Shown: positions 26,901 through 37,694 of the stretch, in pieces | How positions within the stretch are numbered: position 1 is the first letter of the stretch | Layout: each line of letters begins with the position of its first letter | Assembly (NCBI GenBank): GCA_019095985.1 | Contig: CM032663.1 | Span: 36,494,509 to 36,558,508 of the forward strand | Source of the DNA: Streblospio benedicti | Taxonomy: Eukaryota > Annelida > Polychaeta > Spionida > Spionidae | Direction: 5' to 3' | DNA length: 64,000 nucleotides | The notes under the pieces: generated by a model | Databases searched by the model: none | What the model was told of the DNA's origin: nothing | The model's input: only the letters and a program-made list of their open reading frames with translations | Translations under genes and position numbers: made by a program

Positions 26901-29152
26901 TTTAATAACATTAATCTAGAATCTAGATGAAAATATTTTCAAATGTGCATAGATAGCATGAGTAAACCTAGGAAATAATCAGCCTGAAATAATCCATTTA
27001 CATTGTAGCCTTGTGGAATGTGGGTGACAGCAGGAGATAAAATGGTTAAAAGTCATCCTCTTAAAAACATCAATGATCTGTTACATGATGGCTTCATTCC
27101 TATTTTGCATGGAGACTGTATATTGGATACCAAGCAGGGGTGTACAATTCTAAGTGGTGACACTATTTGTGAGGTGATTATACCCTGCCATTTGTGTATT
27201 ATTCAGTGTTAGTGTCCTTCCAAATTCGAAAATATGAGCTGAATATGGTGAATTCACTCGAATGGGCACTCCAAAGTGTACATACTAGCCAAACTCTGAA
27301 ACGTTTTTGTATACCAATCTTCCGACTGGTACGTACGATTATTTACTACTGGGAATGTCTGTCCGAGTGAATTTTCCATATTGGAAGCTCGTACCTTTAC
27401 AAGTTCGGAAACACGCGAGTGCAACATTAGTAGGGATTAGTGTGTGGACGTTTCGAAAAAATTGAGACCGGTTAATCGGCTCTATGTAACCGATTAACCG
27501 TAACACCTAGTTTGTAGTACAAATGTCCCACGTGTGTGAGTCAAGAAACGTAAAGCGAAACGATACTGCGACTGGATATTATATTGATTGGACACCCTGT
27601 ATCAATTAGCATTTGAAAAAAAATCTCTATGCATTTCGTCTTTTACGTTCACCAGCAAGGCAATTTGAACTGCCAAAAATGTTAAATCATGCAAAATTAA
27701 TGAAATATATGGATATATATAGCTTGGGCATGAAAATAATCATCAAAATCAATAACCGGTTTGTCAATGTATAGGGACCTGTTATGCTTAGAAAATTGAC
27801 CGAAGCCGGTTATCCGGTTAACCGTCCACATACTAATAGGGATAATTCTGGCCTGCACCATTGCGCCATAGGAACATTGTTTTTCTGATTGGCACAATCA
27901 CTTTAAGCTGTGTGTGTGTGTAGATTGTGTTAACACGGGCATGTCTTTTACATGTACAGCTCATGACTGGATATACTTGTGGTTTTAAAGTTTAACACAC
28001 ACATTGTTTTGTTTTTCAAAAATTCTCATCATTATATTTGATTTGGCTACTTTGTGATATTATTCCATGGCAATACCCGAAATCAATTACCAGTACATGT
28101 GTAAATGGTAATTTTCTCAGACAATCACACACAGTTATTTGAGGTTTGGCCCACCATCTTGCAAAATGGCACTCTTTTACTTGAGCAAGTATGCCAAAAA
28201 TGGTACACACTGTATTTCACCCAGAATTTTCCCTGCATTAGTACATTGAAATTACTTTCCAGTACTTTCAAAAAGTGTAGGTGTCTTGCCCCATTATTGG
28301 CACCATCCATACATATAAATAATAACAATACTGTATTGCATTTGTTGTGCAACACCGTGTACAATATTTGAAGGAAAAACTTGAAATAAAAGTGGAAAAT
28401 AATTATTTAAAATTACATTTTACCAAAATATTGGCTATGACATCTATAAACGTTATAACTTATGAAAGGCCAACCGGTCGATTTACTATACATAACCGGT
28501 TAGTCGATTTAAGAACCGGTTTATGTATAGAATATCAACCGTAGCCGGTTCAACGGTAAACCGTACACATACTACCGCGCGCCACTGTCCTTATATTATT
28601 TAGGGGCACTGTACAAGACAGTATTTAGGGGCACTGTACAAGACAGCCAATCATGAGACCCTTATCATTTCTATATTGCTTATGTTTGTAGGTCTTGTGC
28701 GACTTCTTCCAACCTAAACAGGTCGTTTTTGCTTCTGATGTGTTGGGAATTTTTAACAAACCTCCAGAAATTGAAGGTATAAAGAACATAAAATTGAACT
28801 AAATTGAAACATTGTAGCAATAGATGTTGCAAATATCTATCATGAATTTCTGCCAGCAATCTAGTTGTGAAAAACGTGTACAATATTTATTACAGGTTCC
28901 ATACTCATGGAAGAAATCGAAGTGAACCAAAATGGTATGTTAAGTGTCCCTATTTCCTGCTCCAGTAAAGACTATGATGTCACAGGCGGAATAAAGTTCA
29001 AAGTTGAAACTGCAATGAAAATACTATTAAAAAGCAATGGCTCTGTTCAAGTTATCATATGTGGACTAGAAAGCAATGCTTTCAAAAATATTTGCAACAC
29101 AGGAGGCCGTGGTGAAGAACCATGTACAATTCTCAAAATTAAGGATTTATAA
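20936..29152 (+). CDS. Isopentenyl phosphate kinase (amino-acid kinase fold), complete
   Basis: Six exons with GT-AG junctions and matching phases: 20936-21087, 24269-24389, 24937-24996, 27009-27173, 28692-28776, 28896-29152; 279 residues, close to archaeal IPK length. Family features: N-terminal FIVKLGGSAVT with Lys7; GAGSFGH with His55, the position of the conserved catalytic histidine that marks IPK within the kinase superfamily; VQELVAAGIPAV (about 99-110); ILHGDCILD (about 144-151); LSGDTICE (about 159-166); FASDVLGIF (about 179-187); and DVTGG (222-226) in the nucleotide-binding region. The enzyme phosphorylates isopentenyl phosphate to IPP with ATP and belongs to the alternative mevalonate route. 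No transit or signal peptide is seen, so a cytosolic site is likely. The first ATG matches the start of the fold. Other amino-acid kinases (glutamate-5-kinase, UMP kinase) are less likely because of the SFGH histidine and the length. Confidence 0.9.
21088..24268. other. IPK intron 1
   Basis: A 3.2 kb intron with no exon recognised. Two similar TTTGC(C/T)ACCAA...GGTAGCA...TTGCTACC blocks lie near 21868-21914 and 22806-22849 in direct orientation. The second runs into a CGAACCCTG end near 22874, resembling the terminus of a hAT-like repeat. The rest is AT-rich and unassigned. Confidence 0.5.
24530..24707. mobile_element. pogo/Tigger-like MITE in IPK intron 2
   Basis: TA-flanked (24528-24529, 24708-24709) 178 bp element starting CAGTAGAATCTCTCATTACG and ending AGGAAGGTTCTACTG, with inner GACCACCTCT repeats. 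It lies in the intron between IPK exons 2 and 3, and together with flanking sequence it happens to leave a 165-codon open frame, which is not a gene. Confidence 0.8.
25656..26818 (+). mobile_element. Penelope-like element, 5'-truncated, with 122 bp inverted arms
   Basis: Inside IPK intron 3. The internal part (25826-26686) encodes the end of a PLE reverse transcriptase starting at the FRYVDDTFTI active-site motif, then the conserved TKVYRKSTHTDQYLNWDSNH and TPK-type stretches, a connector (TKPTNTIRQYLVKPKDK) and a GIY-YIG endonuclease (GVIYEITC, QYVGETKRQFKIRFKEH). It is a broken, truncated fossil. Arms 25704-25825 and 26687-26808 are inverted copies of each other. A 12 bp direct repeat ATAAGTTTTACA lies at 25656-25667 and 26807-26818: flush with the right arm, but separated from the left arm by a 36 bp extension, an arrangement known for Penelope elements. 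Confidence 0.88.
26720..26752 (+). ncRNA. Hammerhead-ribozyme-like motif in PLE arm (mirror copy at 25760-25792, minus)
   Basis: CTGAAGA fits the hammerhead core (C3 U4 G5 A6 N7 G8 A9). It is followed, after one extra A, by GCTATG...CATGGC, which can pair as a 6 bp stem II with one G-U, then GAAAC. Penelope-like elements are known to encode hammerhead motifs in their terminal repeats. The extra A and the unproven stems I/III make activity doubtful. Confidence 0.35.
27438..27835. mobile_element. hAT-like non-autonomous element with 8 bp TSD
   Basis: Termini TAGTGTGTGGACG and CGTCCACATACTA are inverted. Flanks GTAGGGAT (27430-27437) and ATAGGGAT (27836-27843) differ at one base. Sub-terminal ACCGGTTAA / CCGGTTAACCG motifs occur at both ends. 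398 bp, no transposase; in IPK intron 4. A second right-end-like piece with the same ACCGGTT and CCGTACACATACTA motifs is at about 28465-28575. Confidence 0.75.
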
Positions 29153-31546
29153 TGTACTATTTACATATTCTGAGAACCATGATTTTGACTTGGCTTTGCA
29201 CACATTTCGATGATTTCTTATCATCGACAGTGCTAATGACGCCGATTCTTACAGTTGGATTCTTAGACAATAACAGCAAATGAAGTACATACCCAGCTCT
29301 CCATTATTTTACAAATGAATGATCATTACTAGCAGAGACGTGGTTACACGCAGTTGTTGCTGAAACTTAGCTGTATGGTGATCTAAGAACTGGAGTTTGA
29401 GATATTTATTTAGATAACATGAGCGGTGAACACTTGTAACAATACTAGCAAACATCCAAGGTGCCAACCTCTCATAGACATAACATTCATCCTACACGTT
29501 TAAATCCTGGACAAAAAGCTGAAGGACAGGAGAAAAAACATATAAGGAATTTCACATCCACAGAGAAAGGCCAACCGTGATGTAGACAAAGATATTCTTG
29601 CAAACCTTCTCCAACTTGTATCAGGTGACGCGGTTCCCCAGCGTTTGGTTGATCAAATTCAACGCCTTTCCAGTTTTATTTCTTCTAACATTACTTCGAA
29701 ATACTTTATAGGATTTAAGTACTAAAAAGGATAAGATTACTGTAAAACTAGAAATGTTTGCATACGATTTAATTTATGAATTTTATAGGTAGCTGCAAAA
29801 ACGCAAACTTAAATGGTCAGCGAACATTAATAGCCTATATAAAGTATTTCAGGATGTACCAAAATCACAAAATTAAATAGTCACAAAATAATTTATAGAT
29901 GAAATTCGCACACTTTATTAGCCACGAAATATTCTAGTTTTACAGTAATCTCTCCCAATCACTATTAACCAAATTCAAAGAATTTTTATGGAGTTTCCCT
30001 TATCAGTAAAGGTTGGATAAAACCCTGTTATCAATAAAACATTTATTCAACAATTACATCATACTGCCAACATTTATTGACTTTCATGATCACATAGTTC
30101 TATGGTTCCAACATTGTCAACATCGATGATTCATAAGATTTTGTAAAATGTGCACAGCACAAGTGATTTTTCATTATTTGTGATTTTCTTCATAGTAAAA
30201 ACATTGAAAGAGAAAAAAATGTACGTCTACTATACTAACATTTGCAAGTATACTATTTTGTACTTTATATACAAAATAAAAATGTCCCAATTGGCTCTAC
30301 GCCGTAAATTCAATTAATAGTATATTTCTCAAAAATGTCAGACTAAAACCCACACTGAAACAAGATAGATTAATATCCTCCTTGCATCGTATGCACTGTT
30401 TGTTTGATTGGTGGTACAATGGTGTAACAAGCAACTTGCATTCTTCATTGACCATCCTTCCATTCTTCTTGCTCTCTCACCAGGACAACAGTCAGATGTC
30501 CTGCCTTGGAAAAATCAACACTCAGTGACGAGCAAACAAAAAAACTTACCTACTTAGATGTACTGAATCACATTTTGTTCAAATATGGCTACTTCGGTAC
30601 CAATCAACATGTTACGAATGATGCAAACCTTTGTACTTTATACTCTTCGTTGAAGCAGTTAAAAAGCCTGAGCTGTCTTACTTTATTATATTAGAAAAAC
30701 AAAAAATAACAAACCTTAAAAATTGAACTTGTACAGCCCATCAATTTTCTTTGTGATCCATGTGCTCCGAAGAGTACCTACGAATTTTTCTTGCAGAAAT
30801 ACTGTTGGATATAAATTTCAATTATGCATGAACATCTATTACCTTTGCTTTTGGGGCGCTCTTATGAAAACTCTTTCTTTCTTGCAAAAATCAACCATAC
30901 TTACATATTAACCAGGATATCAACCCCGACTGGATTTTTCTCTATTACAAAATTACCTTTAATGCTAGCGAAGCTTAAAGTCATTGGTCTTGCAATCTTA
31001 ATGTAGTTGGTAAAACAAAAGTGTTTGCTCATCACTCATTCGCAAATACCTGTTTTGTAAATTATCCTGACATATTCTGGTGTCAATCAACTGGTTCATA
31101 AGATGAATATGTTGAACATGAATTCCGCTTACAATATTCCCTTTTTTCTTTCATTGAGATGACATTGAACATGAATTCCGCTTACAATATCCCCTTTTTT
31201 CTTTCATTGAGATGACATTAGCTGTAATGATACCAGTTCTTCGTTTGAAAAATAACATGAAATTTATCAGATCCATCTTCTTTCAAATGTTCTTCCAGAG
31301 AAATAAGAGCAGCCAACACCATTCCTTGAAAATTGGGTTGCTGAAGATCAATCTGATAAACAGCTTTTTTTAGCCTATAATTCACTCTGATAAAGCAGCA
31401 AAATCGTAGAAGACAATGTGCATAACTGTCAATATTAAACCAGCCAGTCAAAAATTTGCAGAAAAGGTATTTGTATAAGCCAGATCCATCAAAGCCAGAA
31501 TTGCCTCATTCATGTCCATATTTTTAACGTTCACAGCTGAAGTCTC
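29153..31546. other. Convergent intergenic region between IPK and API5
   Basis: It contains the 3' untranslated parts of both genes and a ~53 bp tandem duplication (31112-31216). Three coding-like stretches have no recognised family: plus strand about 29570-29725 (RDVDKDILANLLQLVSGDAV...), plus strand 30506-30694, and minus strand 31218-31520 (AVYQIDLQQPNFQGMVLAAL...). They may be relics of an unidentified gene or repeat. Confidence 0.45.
31112..31216. repeat. 53 bp tandem duplication
   Basis: Two copies of a unit starting TTGAACATGAATTCCGCTTA, with period 53 (31112 and 31165), differing at about one base. It lies in the API5 3' flank. Confidence 0.85.
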
Positions 31547-34500
31547 TTAATATCTGTTGTATCCACGACCGCCTCTAAATCCTCCTCTTCCGCGGCCTCC
31601 ACGGAATCCACCTCCTCGGCCACGGTATCCTCCCCTCCCTCTGTTGTTGCCGCGGAATCCTCCACCTGTAAGAATGATCATACTTAAGTATCATTTTCAT
31701 CATCATCGTCACCATCATAAGTCCAGCAAAAAATATAAGTCAATTTTCAAAATGGTGATAAAAAATACCTAATACATATATAAATACACAAAAATGGATA
31801 TGTTACCATGACCTGTAGAAGCAGTTGCATTATTTACACTTAAACTTACTCTGTGGCTCATATGTTCCTGCTTTATCGCTGAATTTTCCACTAGGAGGAG
31901 CATAAACAGGTCGTTCTGATTTTGACATTTTCTTTTTGTCACCATCAAATGTGATAGGATTTATGTTACTTCTTTTTTGTGCAGCACTGTAAAATAATCA
32001 ATATGCTTAACACTAATTAATACGAGGAGTGTCTAAACACAATTCAATTGACTAAACTTAGATGTAGAAAATAAATTCTATACTGCATTCAAGAGAAGTC
32101 ATGCTTTATATATAGTCAAAAGAAAATCATGCTTTGCATATAAAATTAATAATTAAAAAAAAAACTTCAATTCAGTACTTACCCTGCTACAACAGCAGTT
32201 TTCTGAAACACAAATAAACAATTAACATTATGAGGAAAAGTTTTGTAATCCCACTAAAAATATCGTACAAATAATCTGAAAGGAAATTATTCACCACTTA
32301 CAGAGACTAAAGGTTTCCATGATAATGTCACAGCAGATTTGTATGATGGGGGACTGTGGAATAGGTCTTTGATGAGAGTATTGATATTATTTGTGATTTT
32401 TAATGCAGCAACTTTGATTTTGTTCTACAATAAAAGATGAAATACATTTAAAGAAAAGAACAAGATGTAAAATAAAATGTTTGCAAAAGCAATCAAATAT
32501 AAAATTAGTTATAACAATCATGTAAAATTACTACCTCTTCTGTTTTAAGATCATCACCAGTCTTTCCTTGCAGTGCCATTTTCAATTGTTTAATATAAAT
32601 CTGAACGCCTCTTGCAAAGTACTGTAGCCTGAAATGTAATATTAACTTTTAGCTGAAGAGCATGCAAAATGTTGAAGAAACACTTGAATAATTGTCATTA
32701 AGGACCTGAAGGTTCAACAAATAGAAAACAACCACTCCATGTAATCAATGTAACCTGACTTAGAAGTAAGAATAATTATAGGTCTCCACATTATATGTTT
32801 GCAGGAATTTATATTTATCATGTTGCCCTGGACAACCATTTCAAAATCAGGACAGCTAAATTTTTACAAACCAACTATAGTTAAAATAAAGGACTCATTT
32901 TAGGTTTTTATCAAAAACAAGTAATCATCACAGTTGTATTTTTTTTTCAATATTCCATTACATTTTTTTCATATCATTCAATGCGGCACGATCCAATGAA
33001 GCACAATGTAGACTCTTGGGAGACAAATTTTTGGCCTCCAGTGATTCAACTACCTGAAGTCAATTCATTCAACCATATTCCACTGACCAAAAATCTATAA
33101 GTATAAGACAAACCGAAGTTTGAAGTCTTTGAGCCTAGTATCATCTGACGTCAGGAATTCGGGATGTTTGCTTGCCAATTTGTGAAAGATGAACATGAGA
33201 CATTCAACATATGAAAACTGTAATTTCGGAGTTTCTTTCTCATCTGAATTTTCTGCATTTTCTTCAGCTGGTGGTAGTGGCATGTATTCCTGAAAAACAC
33301 AGAACAAAATTTCATGACATAGAACATACATATAACAATATATGAACAACTCAGTCATTACTGTATTAGGAAATTTGGCAGCAGAAGAAATATTACTAAA
33401 CATACTAATAATCTTTTGTATAGTTTAATAAGTCTCTTTTCTGGTTCTTCAACATCTCCCAGGTACATAGACATTTCAGCCACCAACTTTAACACATCAA
33501 GCTGGACATCAGCTGATTTTCCCTCCTCTGGTTCATCTTCATTTGTTTGTAACTGGTCCAGAACTGGTATAACATTATCAATTGTATGCACAACAAACTT
33601 TGTTGAGTGGACATTTTTCTGGAAACAGAAAATCGATATTGGCAACAAAAAATACCATAATTATTTTAAATCATAGTAAAAAATTTCTGCACATTTTATT
33701 TGCCATTTTACCATATCATTAAGATTATCAAAAATACTTACAGAAAAGAAAGGCATAGCCATTCTGATACATGTTATCAATCGCTCTATTGCATCTCCAT
33801 CTGATGCCTTAAAAGATCAAAAAGGATTAAATTAATACATGTAGTATACAACTAGGGTATTGCATCTTAAAACCTTAAAAGATCCAAATGAATAATTATC
33901 AAATATCGTAAAGCACAATTACATTATGCCGAATCATAATGCCACCAGGAGGTCACGTGCTTGCTATGTCAGTGGGGAGATCATGTGTCAAGAGAGCAGA
34001 CTCAGACTTTGAGCCAGGAAAATGACATCATAAAAGTGATAATTGCATAAATTATATGGTGCATATTGTGCAATTATATTGGCTCACATCCTGCCTATCT
34101 TTATATCTCTAACAAAGACTTGTGTTGACTCCGGATGTCAACAAATGGCTTAGATTTCGATAGATTCTATGACAAACTCTACGGACAACTGTCAAAAGGA
34201 GAGGCCAGTGGTCAATATCCAGCCTACAGGAGATTTTCTGCACAAGTTTAAGATATCAAACAAGACTAGCACGCCTAATATGGCTTCGGCCTTGCCACCT
34301 GCTCGATACAGATTCAAATCCTGTAAGCACTACAAATTCGGCAAACGAATCGTGTTTACTCATTTAATCTGGGTCAGACGTTTGCTTTGTGGCCTCGCCT
34401 AACCTGACCATTAATTAGTATCAACAATGCTACTAGATTCAAAATACTTAATTAAAGTTTAAATGATAATCAAAATTAAAAGGTGACTAACATCAAATGG

Positions 34501-35323
34501 TTGATCAAGATCAGCTTGTTCCACAACAATTTCTACAAGATCTTGTCTCCCTTTTAGGGTTTGCATACTTTCCATTTCTTTTAACATTGTGATGAATGCC
34601 ATAAATTCTTCGCCAGTAACATCTTTCAAAACCTACAAAGAAAATGTTTATATTATTTTGGACAAATTTCAGTATTCAAAAAATTTATTAATCAAGCCAG
34701 TTTTGGAAACAAATATTTTTAGATAATAGCATACATCAAAATATATGAAACTCATAATGAATCCATCAAAACAATTGCTCAACATAATGTACTTATTTAT
34801 GAACTGACGTCACTTTTATATATTTACCTTTTTACTCTCTGTTATGAACATCTCCTCCGTGGAGCTGTCCCATCCATCACTTCTCACTGCTTTTAACTTA
34901 TTTTGCAAAAAATGAATAGCTTTGTCCCGGACAATTTCTTCACCTTGTAGAATTTGAGAAAAGAGTCCACCCAAGCAACCTGAATGGTGAATACATTAAT
35001 AAAATGTGTCTGTTAACTAGATAATACTACCGTACAGGTTTGTAACTTAAAGACCTGTACTTTTCACAGTGAGTGTCCTTCATAGAATACACTTTTAATC
35101 ATTTTTGTCCTGATCAAAAATTGGATGTGACACGGAAAAAAACTTTCATTTCCTTACCTTTGGCATCAATTTTGAATAATGATATTAGGGACTGATGCAC
35201 AAGACTAAGTTCTCCATGTTCTTCTGTCTGCAACAACTGCGCCATCACATCTGCGATTCTTGCTAAATGTTCCGGTGCACCTTTGCAAACAGTTGGTAGA
35301 TCCTTTATAGCTTGCTTTCTTAT
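31547..35323 (-). CDS. API5: Apoptosis inhibitor 5 (API5/AAC-11), N-terminal exon(s) missing
   Basis: Eleven minus-strand exons with GT-AG junctions and joining phases: 35158-35323, 34828-34979, 34492-34632, 33742-33807, 33406-33618, 33114-33289, 32535-32628, 32302-32424, 32183-32202, 31850-31986, 31547-31665. They give 468 residues covering nearly all of the protein after the first ~75 residues. Matches along the length include IRKQAIKDLP, GGLFSQILQGEEIVRDKAI, DVTGEEF, KNVHSTKF, EYMPLPP, PKLQFSYVECLMFIFHKL, LQYFARGVQIYIKQLK, NKIKVAALKITNNIN and SPPSYKSAVTLSWKP. These form the HEAT/ARM-like helical repeats. A basic tail follows, ending in a glycine/arginine-rich RGG run (GGFRGNNRGRGGYRGRGGG...GYNRY). 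The family is nuclear, antagonises E2F1/Acinus-linked apoptosis and probably binds RNA through the RGG tail. One exon is only 20 nt (32183-32202; KTAVVA plus two bases). No start exon was found upstream to the gap at 37595. Confidence 0.95.
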
Positions 35324-35358
35324 CTAAAAAGAAAATAAGACATAAATTTATGGATGAG

Positions 35359-35790
35359 CAGGGGTAGACTTAAGTCTGAATTTTCAGCTAGACAGTCAGG
35401 CCAGCTTACACTGAATGCAGCAGGCCCAACCCAACATTCATTGGCCCGGATATAAAAACATTTAATATTAAAAAGTAATTCAATTTTAAACTCAAATTTT
35501 ATGATTTTATTCAAGATTTTGACAAACCGGCAATCTGACGATGAAGAATACCATTACATTCATATGTAAATTGTTTCAGTTCACTATGAACTAAACAAAC
35601 TTATTAGTGAAGAATAAGCTTATTTTTCCAAACTAATCATAGAACTGGCTGTAATGCTGATTTCATGGTCAAAAACCGTGTCTTCACAGTCCTGTCTGTG
35701 ACTTATTGGACACCAATATTCATGTTTTTTCAACTGGCCAGTTCAACTGGCCCGAGACCATTTTAACTGGCCAGCAGCTAAATCGACCCT
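35359..35790. mobile_element. hAT-like non-autonomous element with exact 8 bp TSD
   Basis: Starts CAGGGGTAGACTTAAG and ends with CTAAATCGACCCT (imperfect inverted terminus). TGGATGAG flanks both sides exactly (35351-35358 and 35791-35798). 432 bp with GGCCAG/CTGGCC sub-terminal repeats and no transposase. Confidence 0.82.
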
Positions 35791-36905
35791 TGGATGAGTA
35801 GCTCAGTACACAGTACATCTGGAGTTTTTTTCACATGATTGAAAACCAGAAAAAGATATGTTCCAGTTTGTTTATTCACGCAGAAGCTGGAAAGGATGTC
35901 CAGATAAAACTGTAACAGATATCCAAATATTTGGAAGCCGGATAAACAGACCATTACTAACTTACTGTAATTGACTTGTTCTTAGGGATCGTTCACAAAT
36001 GAAGTCATCGCATTTTTGGGCATTTCTTTAACATGTCACAAAACTGTGTGTGTCAGTTTGAAAACATAATGAGGTGTCAAAATACAGAGTTGCCAACCTC
36101 AAATTTTGAAATTTCTGAATCCTGAGGCCAAAATTTCTGAATTTGGGTCAAAATTTCCGAATCTTACGTTTAAGATGTATTTTCAACTTATATTTAAATA
36201 AGACTATTTCATAACACTGTTCTGTGTTTAGAAGGGTCAATGGACAGTAAAAATGCACATAAAAGTGTAATTAACTTGGTTTTGACATATTTGATTAAAA
36301 ATAAATACATACGGTTTGGACAATGGTCGTCCTACTTTTTCGCGAAAAAAACGTTCAAAGTAAGGAAAAATCAATGACAAACGTAGGTGTTATTTTGTAA
36401 TTTGAACCATTTTATTTTAACTATGTTACATAGTACACTGTTTTGAAAGTGATGAAAATATAGACAGGCATGTAGAGTTGGAATTGGAAGAGCACACGGA
36501 ATGTGCAGATGCACATTACCTTAGAAAGTCAATCGTGTACAGCAATAACAAAGTCAATGCATGTAGTGTCTTCTATCCACCACGAATTTTCACCATATCC
36601 ATGTGTACTTTTGATTTCTCACGCACAATGACAATGTTGTATCTACCACTGCGTTCGACACTGAAATCACCCAATATCTGGCGTGACGCACACTCTTTTT
36701 CAATGCAGTGATATCATTGTATTTTTTGAATACTCGTCCCTTTAATTTTGCAACATTACGTAACTGGAGAGCACAAAAATTCATTAATTTTCACTATAAT
36801 TCTCATTATTTTTACTTTCATATATAGTTAACAGGTAGTGTTGGTGCAGGTGCATTGTGCATTTCACGACACCAAGCAGTAGTCTCAATCATTGAGGCTG
36901 TCTAC

Positions 36906-37313
36906 TAGGACTGCAACGATACACCGATGCATCGCTGAATCACGATTTATTTACTCACGATTAAAGTATCGATATGATAGTCTATATCGCGATACTTTCA
37001 CGATATAACTGTTAAATGAATTTATATGCAAAATATTGCATAATTCAAGGTAAATCTTTGTCTTTTCCCATGAGTATGGGCGCCGCCATCTTTGCTGTAT
37101 TGCGAACGGCGTTACTAACAAAATGTCAATTGAATGGCGAACGGCGCTCCGCTATTTCAGTATAGATTTCTAGCACTACTAGTCGTAACGTACAGCGTAC
37201 AGACTGTTGTGTGTTTTGACTTATGTTTTTTGTTATCGTGATGTGTATCGTATCGCTAACAAAGTATCGTGATGTGTATTGTATTGTTGCTCAAGCGTAT
37301 CGTTACAGGCCTA
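36906..37313. mobile_element. hAT-like non-autonomous element with exact 8 bp TSD
   Basis: Termini TAGGACTGCAACGATAC and GTATCGTTACAGGCCTA are inverted; CTGTCTAC flanks both sides exactly (36898-36905, 37314-37321). Internal ATCG/CGAT-rich repeats (AAGTATCG, TATCGTGATG) are abundant. 408 bp, no transposase. Confidence 0.88.
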
Positions 37314-37594
37314 CTGTCTACCGCATAAATGACAGCACGCTTAACCGGGGCTTCGTCTCGATCTGATCGTGATCGAGACTAAATCTATTTACGACACGTC
37401 ATTTAAATCGAGTGCATTTTTGAACGCCGGTAAAAGTGTATACACGATGCGTGGTTCAATGGAGTACATTCGATAATGGCGGCGCCCATATGCGAGCAAA
37501 AATATCAGTATTTTAAGGAAAAAAGTACAAGTTTTTAAAATATTTGGTCATTTCCCCTGAATTTCGAATTTCACCACGCTCGAATCGACTTCAT

Positions 37595-37694
37595 NNNNNN
37601 NNNNNNNNNNNNNNNNNNNNNNNNNNNNNNNNNNNNNNNNNNNNNNNNNNNNNNNNNNNNNNNNNNNNNNNNNNNNNNNNNNNNNNNNNNNNNN
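37595..37694. other. Assembly gap (100 N)
   Basis: Exactly 100 N, the conventional placeholder for a gap of unknown length. Sequence immediately right of it is satellite; sequence left of it is not. The gap therefore probably hides more satellite and the true left junction. Confidence 0.98.

Larger units (their letters stand above)
35324..37594. other. API5 5' intron/upstream region with two hAT elements
   Basis: Neither the API5 first exon nor the AKR first exon could be recognised. Two complete hAT-like elements lie here (35359-35790 and 36906-37313). A repeat-like block with several AATTTCTGAATC copies is at about 36088-36160. The segment next to the gap (37313-37594) is less AT-rich, with ATGGCGGC/GCCGCCAT-type motifs that could belong to a promoter. 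Confidence 0.45.
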
